Part shown: positions 1 through 5,094 of the stretch, one piece after another
Position numbering within the stretch: position 1 is the first letter of the stretch
Layout: each line of letters starts with the position of its first letter
Assembly: GCA_038868115.1 (NCBI GenBank)
Contig: JAWBXA010000040.1
Coordinates: 1-5,094 of the forward strand
Origin: JAGTQI01 sp038868115
GTDB lineage: Archaea; Thermoproteota; Bathyarchaeia; Bathyarchaeales; Bathycorpusculaceae
Reading direction: 5' to 3'
Length of the DNA stretch: 5,094 nt
The notes under the pieces: generated by a model
The model's input: only the letters and a program-made list of their open reading frames with translations
Told to the model about the DNA's origin: nothing
The model's database searches: none
Position numbers and translations under genes: made by a program

Positions 1-486
1 CGAAATCGTTGGTGTCACGCTTACATTAATTCCTTCCATGTGGAGCTTTTTAACAGCCTCCATGGCTCTTTTCCATGCACCCCTAACACCTCTTATGCGG
101 TCGTTTTTATCTGGGTTTAGGCTGTCAATAGAAATTGCAACAAAATTCGCGTGACGTAAAGCGTCAATTTTTTCAGCTGCTAAGCTTCCATTATCATAGA
201 CCGTTGTAAAGAAGTAACATGATGCATACTCGATTATTTCGTCGATATCCTCCCTCAAAAGAGGGTTACCGCCAGATATCAAAACCTCCACAACGCCAAG
301 TTTTCGGAGGACATCCAACCCGCGTTTCACTTCTTCGGTTGACAACTCTTCCTTGTCCTGCTCCCGCCAAACATTACATCCTTTACAACGATAATTACAC
401 CTTCTTGTAACCATCCATTGAACATGATAAGGCCTATTTGGCGCCAAAACCCTTGAGACAATGCTTAAAGCTTTTCTGATGGACAT
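1..486 (-). CDS. Radical SAM domain protein, N-terminal part (cut by window edge)
   Basis: Reading down from an ATG at 486-484, the minus strand is open for 162 codons to the left edge, so the C-terminus is missing. Residues 30-37 carry the radical SAM cluster motif CxxxCxxC (C30, C34, C37), followed by NVW. These cysteines would bind a [4Fe-4S] cluster that cleaves S-adenosylmethionine. A second strand motif reads SGGNP (71-75), where most relatives have GGEP. Further on are DNG (98-100), an ISIDS strand (118-122) and an NDRIRG segment (128-133), all typical of the MoaA/PqqE/SPASM-like TIM barrel. An in-frame TGA at 501-499 makes the ATG at 486 the first possible start, and a GGTG ribosome binding site lies 7 nt upstream. 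The substrate is unknown. Any C-terminal SPASM or auxiliary-cluster domain would lie outside the window. The family call is firm; the function is not. Confidence 0.9.
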   Translation of the reverse strand, partial: MSIRKALSIVSRVLAPNRPYHVQWMVTRRCNYRCKGCNVWREQDKEELSTEEVKRGLDVLRKLGVVEVLISGGNPLLREDIDEIIEYASCYFFTTVYDNGSLAAEKIDALRHANFVAISIDSLNPDKNDRIRGVRGAWKRAMEAVKKLHMEGINVSVTPTIS

Positions 487-493
487 TTGGTGG

Positions 494-497
494 CACC
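494..497 (-). promoter_or_regulatory. Ribosome binding site of the radical SAM gene
   Basis: On the minus strand GGTG sits 7 nt before the ATG at 486. It matches the core of the archaeal anti-Shine-Dalgarno complement GGAGGTGAT. It supports this start together with the in-frame stop just upstream. Confidence 0.45.
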
Positions 498-541
498 ATC
501 AGATAGCGCCTTAACCAGTTTATTAGTCAATGTTCGGTTTC

Positions 542-550
542 AAATATAAA
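542..550 (-). promoter_or_regulatory. Candidate TATA box for the radical SAM gene
   Basis: The minus strand reads TTTATATTT here, close to the archaeal TATA consensus. A start site about 26 bp downstream would fall near 520. That leaves a leader of roughly 34 nt, which would include the GGTG ribosome binding site. This is inferred from motif and spacing only. Confidence 0.4.
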
Positions 551-596
551 CTGTTAGCGTATACTATGAAAACGAAAATAATTGGAACCAACAAAT

Positions 597-604
597 CTTT
601 ATAA
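597..604 (+). promoter_or_regulatory. Candidate TATA box for the plus-strand glycosyltransferase
   Basis: CTTTATAA, preceded by an A-rich stretch (ACAAAT), resembles an archaeal BRE/TATA element. Transcription would start near 626-628, giving a leader of about 33 nt before the TTG at 661. It lies about 50 bp from the opposing box at 542-550, so the two genes would share a divergent promoter region. Confidence 0.45.
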
Positions 605-651
605 CCTTTCAACCATCATTTGGAATTAGCCACCTCAAATTATTAGCAAAC

Positions 652-656
652 GGTGA
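652..656 (+). promoter_or_regulatory. Ribosome binding site deciding a TTG start
   Basis: GGTGA lies 4 nt before the TTG at 661. It is an exact match to part of the archaeal Shine-Dalgarno consensus. No ATG, GTG or TTG lies in frame between the predicted transcription start and 661, so this site is the main support for the TTG start. Confidence 0.55.
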
Positions 657-660
657 CAGA

Positions 661-1398
661 TTGCCCATCGAAAGCGTGGACGTTGTGGTGCTTACAAAAA
701 ACAGCGAAAGGGTTCTGGAAAAATGTCTAAACTCCATCTACAAAAATATCCCGGTAAACCGTTTAATAATTGTAGATGGATACTCAACTGACTCCACATT
801 AAAAATTGTTGAAAAATTTAGGGAGAAGTATAGAAACGTAGTTTTACTGATGGACAATGGCACACGTGGCAGCGCAAGGATGAAAGGCATAAATGAGGTT
901 AAGACTGAGTGGTTCGTCTTTGTCGACAGCGATGTTGTCCTTTGCGATAAATGGTTTGAAAAAGCCAGGAACTTTTTAGCAAGTGATGTTGGAGGGGTTT
1001 GGGGCATTGAAATCTGGGAAGGTATCCGAAATCCCATCGTTTTAAAACTTTTCTTGAAAATAACATGGAAAATTTTCGATTTAAGAGGCGGGACCCACGA
1101 CCTACTTTTGCGCCGCGAAGTCGTTAAGGACATATACATCCCAAGGAATTTGCACGTTTTCGAAGACACCTTCATCAAAGAATGGATAGAGAAGATGGGC
1201 TATAAACTAGTGGCAACATACGACCCTTACTGCGTACATTACAGGCCTCCAGAAGTTTGGACAATAAAAGGAAGCATACAAATACTTATTGAACATTTAC
1301 GCTTCGGATCGCTTCGAAAAATTTCCAAATTATGCGCTGCCTATGCTTTTTACACGGTATATGTGTTGTATAGAAGTTTACTTAAGATGGCGAGTTAA
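661..1398 (+). CDS. Family 2 (GT-A fold) glycosyltransferase, 245 aa
   Basis: This protein is predicted to transfer a sugar from a nucleotide-sugar donor at the cytoplasmic face, probably onto a lipid or glycan acceptor. The N-terminal half is a GT-A domain: a first strand VDVVVLTKN (6-14), the IIVDGYSTDST segment (36-46) and the metal-binding DSD (89-91) in FVDSDV. In the C-terminal half FEDT (167-170) is the acidic motif that usually supplies the catalytic base, followed by a helix and a conserved-looking CVHYRP stretch. There is no clear membrane span, although the last 25 residues are hydrophobic and aromatic and could associate with the membrane. It starts at TTG 661, supported by a GGTGA site and a TATA-like box. 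The first in-frame ATG (residue 64) would remove essential strands. Its stop overlaps the stop of the convergent glycosyltransferase gene. Family assignment is secure; donor and acceptor are unknown. Confidence 0.9.
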   Translation: MPIESVDVVVLTKNSERVLEKCLNSIYKNIPVNRLIIVDGYSTDSTLKIVEKFREKYRNVVLLMDNGTRGSARMKGINEVKTEWFVFVDSDVVLCDKWFEKARNFLASDVGGVWGIEIWEGIRNPIVLKLFLKITWKIFDLRGGTHDLLLRREVVKDIYIPRNLHVFEDTFIKEWIEKMGYKLVATYDPYCVHYRPPEVWTIKGSIQILIEHLRFGSLRKISKLCAAYAFYTVYVLYRSLLKMAS

Positions 1399-2105
1399 GG
1401 GTAATTCTTTGAATATTGCGGGATAACCGCTCTCCTTGTTAGTATATAAGAGGACCCTATCCACAGCCATAAGAGGGAGAGTTTTAGATATCCGCTTTTT
1501 TCAAATCTCCTCATTGAAACGTAGCCTTTCGCGTTACGAACATACTTGATTTTTCCATATTCTCTTAATCTTAAAGACATATCTACATCCTCGCCGCATG
1601 CGTGCTTCTCTGTGTAACCTCCAACTTTATTGAAGGCCTCTTTTTTTATAGCAACAGCCGTTCCCAATTTTCCAAAACACGGGGTTTCAGCCTTTCTTAG
1701 AATTAGATTTGATAACTCTTCCTTCGTAAATGCTAACCAAGCTCTCAGTTTTCTTTCTTTTGGCAATAAATCTCCATAAGCTGCTATAACGTTTCTTTCT
1801 TGTAAGTGTGGTAGGACTGTGGCTATCCAGTTCGGAAAAAGAATTACGTCTGCATCTACGAAGAGCAATATTTCTCCACGGGCTTCTCTTGCTCCTATAT
1901 TTCTTCCGGCGGGCATTATGCAGTTTTGAATCAGTATTTTGTCTGCATATTTTTTGGCTATGTCTACGGTTTTATCTTTTGAGTGTGAATCAACAACGAT
2001 TATTTCTTTGTTGTTGTACGTTTGATTCCTTAGGGATTTTAGGCAGTCCTCTATGTAGTGCTCCTCGTTTAGGGTTGTAACTATTATTGAAACGAGTTTT
2101 GACAT
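1395..2105 (-). CDS. Family 2 (GT-A fold) glycosyltransferase, 236 aa
   Basis: A second GT-A enzyme, on the minus strand. Visible motifs are VSIIVTTLNEE (5-15), EIIVVDSHSKDKT (34-46), PAGRNIGAREARG (65-77) and the metal-binding DAD (84-86) in FVDADV. They are followed by GEDVDMSLRLREYGK (171-185) with the catalytic-type ED (172-173), then MRRFEKSGY (198-206). This order is classic for glycosyltransferase family 2 enzymes that act on lipid-linked or surface glycans. One moderately hydrophobic stretch (207-222, rich in L and W) could touch the membrane, but there is no signal peptide. The ATG at 2105 is fixed by an in-frame TAG at 2111-2109. No ribosome binding site precedes it, and a TTAATTAA about 25 bp upstream suggests a leaderless transcript. 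It resembles the convergent neighbour in fold and length but differs in sequence, so the two probably have different donors or acceptors. Substrate unknown. Confidence 0.92.
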   Translation of the reverse strand: MSKLVSIIVTTLNEEHYIEDCLKSLRNQTYNNKEIIVVDSHSKDKTVDIAKKYADKILIQNCIMPAGRNIGAREARGEILLFVDADVILFPNWIATVLPHLQERNVIAAYGDLLPKERKLRAWLAFTKEELSNLILRKAETPCFGKLGTAVAIKKEAFNKVGGYTEKHACGEDVDMSLRLREYGKIKYVRNAKGYVSMRRFEKSGYLKLSLLWLWIGSSYILTRRAVIPQYSKNYP

Positions 2106-2126
2106 GTCTATTCAGCATTTACTGGC

Positions 2127-2134
2127 TTAATTAA
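2127..2134 (-). promoter_or_regulatory. Candidate TATA box placing a leaderless start for the minus-strand glycosyltransferase
   Basis: TTAATTAA is centred about 25 bp before the ATG at 2105, the distance expected between an archaeal TATA box and the transcription start. No Shine-Dalgarno motif is visible between them. Both facts fit a transcript that begins at or next to the start codon. The AT-rich background makes the call tentative. Confidence 0.3.
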
Positions 2135-2167
2135 TGACTTATTCTTTCTGCTAGTTAAAAATTTTCA

Positions 2168-2176
2168 CATAAATAG
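2168..2176 (+). promoter_or_regulatory. Candidate TATA box for the TPR gene
   Basis: CATAAATAG lies in an AT-rich patch. A start about 26 bp downstream would be near 2198, giving a leader of about 36 nt before the ATG at 2234. Motif and spacing are the only evidence. Confidence 0.3.
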
Positions 2177-2219
2177 GGAAAACCTAAATTGTGTGTTCGT
2201 GATGTTGTTGGTAAGTTGT

Positions 2220-2228
2220 TGAGTTGAT
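2220..2228 (+). promoter_or_regulatory. Ribosome binding site of the TPR gene
   Basis: TGAGTTGAT matches the full archaeal Shine-Dalgarno complement GGAGGTGAT at 7 of 9 positions and ends 5 nt before the ATG at 2234. It supports that start over the out-of-frame ATG at 2227. Confidence 0.45.
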
Positions 2229-2233
2229 GGTTT

Positions 2234-2608
2234 ATGGCGGAAGAGGAAGACCCTGTAAAATTGCATAAAGATGGAAATACATTCTACGAGATAGGCAAGT
2301 ACAAGGAGGCTAAGGAGAAGTTTCTGAGGGCTTCTGAGCTTTACAAGGGAAAAAACAACTTCTTTGACGCTACGTATGCGCTTTTTAAGGCTGGCGAGTG
2401 TGCTTTCATGTTGAAGGATTATGCTGGTGCCGTCGAATACTTTCTAAAGTCTGCGGAGCTTTCCTTCCAAAAAGGTTTTGACAGGTTTGGTGTTAGCGCT
2501 TTAGAATATGCCCGAGACTGCTATAGGGCTCTAGGCGAAAACGAGAAGGCTTCGGAGACCGAGAAAAGGATTAAAGAAGTTAAGGCAAAGCTTGAAGAAT
2601 CTTTCTGA
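2234..2608 (+). CDS. Small stand-alone tetratricopeptide (TPR) repeat protein, 124 aa
   Basis: The protein consists almost entirely of three degenerate TPR-like helical hairpins, at about residues 8-40, 47-79 and 86-118. Their period is about 39 residues, longer than the canonical 34 and closer to SNAP-type repeats. Signature small and aromatic positions recur: G14, Y18, Y23, A26, F30, A33 in the first repeat; G54, F58, Y63, A66, F70, A74 in the second; Y97, G101, A106 in the third. The N-terminus is acidic (AEEED) and the C-terminus is a charged helix. There is no signal peptide, membrane span or catalytic motif, so it is most likely a cytoplasmic protein-protein adaptor. It appears to have its own promoter and is separated from the ligase by 87 bp that include another TATA-like box. 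The partner is unknown, and neighbourhood alone does not tie it to the ligase or the glycosyltransferases. Confidence 0.85.
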   Translation: MAEEEDPVKLHKDGNTFYEIGKYKEAKEKFLRASELYKGKNNFFDATYALFKAGECAFMLKDYAGAVEYFLKSAELSFQKGFDRFGVSALEYARDCYRALGENEKASETEKRIKEVKAKLEESF

Positions 2609-2618
2609 AAGCTACGTT

Positions 2619-2630
2619 CCCCCTTTTATT
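2619..2630 (+). terminator. Candidate T-rich terminator after the TPR gene
   Basis: A run of five C followed by TTTTATT begins 10 bp after the TPR stop codon, with no stem-loop. Archaeal transcription often ends at such T-rich tracts on the non-template strand. The tract is short and the call is weak. Confidence 0.25.
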
Positions 2631-2634
2631 CCGT

Positions 2635-2648
2635 CTTAAATAAAATAA
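2635..2648 (+). promoter_or_regulatory. Candidate TATA box of the ligase gene
   Basis: CTTAAATAAAATAA is a strong AT tract with a TTAAATAA core. Transcription would start near 2667, about 29 nt before the GTG at 2696 and 38 nt before the ATG at 2705. It suggests the ligase and the following E1-like gene are transcribed separately from the TPR gene. Confidence 0.4.
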
Positions 2649-2684
2649 ACGATTTTAATTTCTGTTGCATCTTTTTGACATGAC

Positions 2685-2689
2685 GGTAA
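2685..2689 (+). promoter_or_regulatory. Weak ribosome binding site bearing on the ligase start
   Basis: GGTAA differs from the GGTGA core by one base. It sits 6 nt before the GTG at 2696 but 15 nt before the ATG at 2705, so by spacing it favours the GTG. Confidence 0.3.
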
Positions 2690-2695
2690 CAAAGT

Positions 2696-4408
2696 GTGTC
2701 ATTGATGCCCACGCTGTTTAAGGCTTTGGCAGAGTTATGTGAGAAATTGGAGGGTATGAGTAGGCGTGTTCCAGCCGTTAACCTTGTAGCGGATTTCCTA
2801 AAGAGCCTTGAGTTGGACGAAGTTGAACCAGCAGTTTCGATGATTTTAGGGAGACCTTTCCCAAAGTGGAGTCAGCAAGCTCTTGATGTGAGTTGGGCTA
2901 CCTTAAGCGAGATTATTAGGCGTATTACTGGTGTTGATTGGAGGATTTTTCTGGAAGCCTTTAACCAGACTGGAGATGTAGGTTCAGCGGTGAAGGTTGT
3001 TTTTGAGAGCTGTAAAATTAAGAGGCAGACAGTGCTTTTTGAAAAGCCTCTGACGATATTGGAGGTTAGGCGGAGTTTTGAGGCTATTGCTGAAACTGCT
3101 GGGCATGGCGCTAGGGAGAAAAAGGAGCGTCTAATCGAGGCTTTGTTAAGCTTGGCTTCTCCTCTTGAAGCGAAATATTTGGTTAAAATTTTCATTGGCG
3201 AGATGCGAACGGGCTTCCATGAAGGGTTGATGGAGCAGGCTGTTTCAAGGGCTTTTCAGATACCGTTTGAAGCTGTTAAAGAGGCAGGGATGGTGCTTGG
3301 AGATATTGGCACCGTGGCGGCGTTAATTAAAACGGAAGGCAAGGAGGCGCTTTCAAAAATTGGTTTTCAAGTTTTTAGACCTGTCAAGCTTATGCTGGCT
3401 CAGATGGCTAATGATGTGGCTGAGGCAATTAAGGAGCACGGCGGAAAAACCGCCTTTGAACATAAACTTGACGGCGCCAGGGTCCAAATACACAAATGCG
3501 GCGACGATGTGCGAATTTTTAGCCGTAGATTGACGGATGTCACTAAAAGTTTACCAGAAATAGCCGATATCGTAAGGGAGAGGGTTAAAGCCCGCGAAGT
3601 TATCATGGAAGGTGAGGTAATAGCCATAGACAATGAGGGCCATCCGATTCCTTTCCAGCATCTTATGCGGAGGTTTAAAAGAGTTCATGAAATTGAGGAC
3701 GTGGCTGAAACGATTCCTGTTAGGCTTTACCTCTTCGACATCTTATACTTAGATGGCAAAAGCCTAATTTCGTTGCCCTATCTTCAGCGAAGAAAAATTT
3801 TGGCGGAGAACGCTGGTGAGATACCGCTAACGAAACAGATAGTTACGGATAGTGTTGAAGAAGCCGAGCGTTTCCTTAAGGAGGCCATTGACTGTGGACA
3901 TGAAGGGCTTATGGCGAAAAGGTTGGACAGCGAATACACGCCCGGAATCCGCGGAAAACACTGGTTGAAAATAAAGCCAACCCTTGAACCATTAGACCTG
4001 GTTATTATTGCCGCTGAATACGGCTATGGGCGGAGACACAAGTGGCTTTCAGACTATTATCTAGCTGCTCGTGATGCTGAGACCGGTGAATTTTTGGTTG
4101 TTGGCAAAACCTTCAAGGGACTAACAGACTCCGAAATAATTGAAATGACCAAGCGTCTAAAAGAGCTAATTATAAAAGAGGAATACCGCAGAGTCTATGT
4201 TGCTCCAAAAATTGTCGTGGAGGTAGCATACAACGAAATTCAGAAAAGCCCAAAATACAGGTGCGGTATGGCACTGCGGTTCGCACGGATAACCCGCATA
4301 AGAAATGACAAAACTCCAGAAGAGGCTGACACCATACAGAGGGTTAGGGAAATCTACCAAAAACAGTTTTTGAAAAAGGGTAATATACTGGTGCAGAACA
4401 GCATTTAA
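2696..4408 (+). CDS. lig: ATP-dependent DNA ligase, archaeal replicative type
   Basis: This enzyme seals nicks by transferring AMP from ATP to its lysine, then to the 5'-phosphate, and joins Okazaki fragments and repair patches. From the N-terminus there is a helical DNA-binding domain (about 1-225) and the nucleotidyltransferase domain. The latter holds motif I EHKLDGAR with catalytic K257, motif Ia SRRLTDVTKSLPE (277-288), motif III MEGEVIA (304-310), motif IIIa LYLFDILYLDG (344-354), motif IV EGLMAK (403-408) and motif V WLKIKP (423-428). The OB-fold follows, with motif VI-like RFARITRIRNDKTPEEADT (528-546). At 570 residues it lies near the length usual for archaeal enzymes, and every catalytic motif is intact. 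The start is ambiguous. GTG 2696 has a GGTAA site at good spacing, whereas ATG 2705 gives MPTLFKALAE, closer to how relatives usually begin. The E1-like gene follows after 27 bp, probably in one transcript. Confidence 0.97.
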   Translation: MSLMPTLFKALAELCEKLEGMSRRVPAVNLVADFLKSLELDEVEPAVSMILGRPFPKWSQQALDVSWATLSEIIRRITGVDWRIFLEAFNQTGDVGSAVKVVFESCKIKRQTVLFEKPLTILEVRRSFEAIAETAGHGAREKKERLIEALLSLASPLEAKYLVKIFIGEMRTGFHEGLMEQAVSRAFQIPFEAVKEAGMVLGDIGTVAALIKTEGKEALSKIGFQVFRPVKLMLAQMANDVAEAIKEHGGKTAFEHKLDGARVQIHKCGDDVRIFSRRLTDVTKSLPEIADIVRERVKAREVIMEGEVIAIDNEGHPIPFQHLMRRFKRVHEIEDVAETIPVRLYLFDILYLDGKSLISLPYLQRRKILAENAGEIPLTKQIVTDSVEEAERFLKEAIDCGHEGLMAKRLDSEYTPGIRGKHWLKIKPTLEPLDLVIIAAEYGYGRRHKWLSDYYLAARDAETGEFLVVGKTFKGLTDSEIIEMTKRLKELIIKEEYRRVYVAPKIVVEVAYNEIQKSPKYRCGMALRFARITRIRNDKTPEEADTIQRVREIYQKQFLKKGNILVQNSI

Positions 4409-4423
4409 GTGCATCGCCACAAA

Positions 4424-4428
4424 GGAAG
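4424..4428 (+). promoter_or_regulatory. Ribosome binding site of the E1-like gene
   Basis: GGAAG within AAAGGAAGAT lies 7 nt before the ATG at 4436. It is a partial match to the archaeal Shine-Dalgarno consensus and supports translation of this gene from a transcript shared with the ligase. Confidence 0.4.
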
Positions 4429-4435
4429 ATTCAAA

Positions 4436-5094
4436 ATGCCGAAAGCACGGAAACCCCCAATTTCTTATGACGAGTTTTACAGCCGCCAACTCGTTATGAA
4501 GGAGCTTGGACGTGAGGGACAAGAAAAGCTTGCTAGGGCGAAGGTTGCCGTCGTGGGACTCGGCGGCCTTGGAACAGTTGCGTCGCTTTATTTGACGCTT
4601 GCTGGTATTGGCCATCTGCGCCTAATAGACCAAGACACTGTGGAACCGCACAACCTCCACAGGCAAGTCCTATACACACCAGAAAATTTGCTGTATCCAA
4701 AAGCTGAGGTTTCAGCAAAGAGACTTATGGGAATAAGTCCTTTTGTTAAAGTTGAGGCTGTGCCTGAAAACTTGAATGTGAACAACGCCGAAAAACTGCT
4801 GAAGGGCGTTGACTGCGTTGTTGACGGCTTAGACAACATGCGCACACGTTATATCGTCAATCGCACTTGCATAAAACTTAAAATCCCATATGTTTTCGGA
4901 GCCGCCATAGGAATGGAAGGCAACCTCTCAGTTTTCGCTCCGCCTGAAACTCCATGCTTAGAATGCGTCTTACCAAACCTTGAAGATGGCAACCTCCTAA
5001 CATGCGATGTTAGAGGGGTTTTAGGGGCAACTCCAGGAATTATTGGGACGATAGAAGCAATAGAAACGATAAAACTTTTGGCTGGAATAGGTAC
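4436..5094 (+). CDS. E1-like adenylyltransferase, ThiF/MoeB/HesA family (C-terminus cut by window edge)
   Basis: Enzymes of this family adenylate the C-terminal glycine of a small beta-grasp protein (MoaD, ThiS, or archaeal SAMP/Urm1-like). This feeds molybdopterin synthesis, thiamine synthesis, tRNA thiolation or protein conjugation. Residues 15-18 read YSRQ, giving the arginine finger R17. The nucleotide-binding loop is GLGGLG (41-46), then LIDQDTVEPHNLHRQ (63-77) with D65, D67 and R76, and K89 in YPKAEVSAKR. DGLDN (130-134) is the Mg/ATP aspartate motif. C174-LE-C177 is the first half of the structural zinc site. TC at 189-190 followed by GVLGATPGIIGTIEAIETIKLLAG aligns with the MoeB region bearing the putative active cysteine, here C190. 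About 219 codons are visible; the second CxxC pair expected near the C-terminus is outside. The start is ATG 4436, 27 bp after the ligase stop. MoeB-like is the closest match, but the paralogues cannot be separated from this part. Confidence 0.93.
   Translation, partial: MPKARKPPISYDEFYSRQLVMKELGREGQEKLARAKVAVVGLGGLGTVASLYLTLAGIGHLRLIDQDTVEPHNLHRQVLYTPENLLYPKAEVSAKRLMGISPFVKVEAVPENLNVNNAEKLLKGVDCVVDGLDNMRTRYIVNRTCIKLKIPYVFGAAIGMEGNLSVFAPPETPCLECVLPNLEDGNLLTCDVRGVLGATPGIIGTIEAIETIKLLAGIG

Noticed and set aside
219..410. Plus-strand open frame of 63 codons across the radical SAM gene
   Set aside because: The minus strand encodes the CxxxCxxC and GGNP motifs here, and the plus-strand peptide has no recognisable features.
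488..498. Palindrome TGGTGGCACCA as a hairpin or operator
   Set aside because: The loop would be a single base, so it cannot form a stable RNA hairpin. As an operator it is too short to assert without conservation data.
738..1178. Open frame of 146 codons on the minus strand inside the first glycosyltransferase gene
   Set aside because: Its translation shows no family motifs and is rich in S, T, K and F as expected for an antisense shadow. The plus-strand frame has clear GT-A motifs.
1808..2080. Plus-strand open frame of 90 codons inside the minus-strand glycosyltransferase
   Set aside because: The low-complexity L, C, F and R-rich translation is opposite the conserved DxD region and is a shadow.
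2196..2232. Possible C/D box small RNA (GTGATGTT and TTGATGG elements)
   Set aside because: Neither element matches the RTGATGA C box fully, and I see no paired CTGA D box at the right spacing. The region is explained as the TPR leader.
4166..4615. Open frame of 149 codons on the minus strand across the ligase 3' end and the E1-like 5' end
   Set aside because: It lies antisense to two strongly supported genes and has no recognisable domain.
4533..4845. Two overlapping minus-strand open frames within the E1-like gene
   Set aside because: They are opposite the GLGGLG loop and the downstream adenylation motifs, which fix the coding strand as plus.

Overview
The window looks archaeal. The main evidence is a complete ATP-dependent DNA ligase of the archaeal replicative type. 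Supporting it are Shine-Dalgarno sequences of the GGTGA type, AT-rich TATA-like boxes about 25-60 bp before several start codons, a TTG start, and short genes arranged as small units. I cannot fix the lineage from the sequence. The mesophile-like base composition and the protein style suggest an uncultured TACK-type archaeon (a Bathyarchaeia-like lineage is my impression, not a demonstration).

Layout from left to right. (1) 1-486, minus strand: the N-terminal 162 residues of a radical SAM protein, running off the left edge. (2) 487-660: a divergent promoter region with a TATA-like box and a ribosome binding site for each direction. (3) 661-1398, plus: a soluble family 2 (GT-A) glycosyltransferase with a TTG start. 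(4) 1395-2105, minus: a second family 2 glycosyltransferase, convergent with the first and overlapping it by four bases; the two stop codons share a TTAA palindrome. (5) 2106-2233: a second divergent promoter region. (6) 2234-2608, plus: a small stand-alone tetratricopeptide repeat (TPR) protein. (7) 2696-4408, plus: the complete DNA ligase. (8) 4436-5094, plus: the N-terminal 219 residues of a ThiF/MoeB/HesA-type E1-like adenylyltransferase, 27 bp after the ligase and probably co-transcribed with it, running off the right edge.

Functionally this is a mixed housekeeping neighbourhood. It holds a probable surface-glycan or glycolipid pair (the two glycosyltransferases), a replication and repair enzyme (ligase), and a sulfur-carrier or ubiquitin-like activation enzyme (E1-like). 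It also has a radical SAM enzyme of unknown substrate and an adaptor-like TPR protein. I found no mobile element, CRISPR array, tRNA or rRNA, and no gap longer than 174 bp between genes. I do not see convincing evidence of a new multi-gene system. The points worth a second look are the GGNP variant in the radical SAM enzyme, the TTAA stop-stop overlap, and the ligase/E1 linkage.
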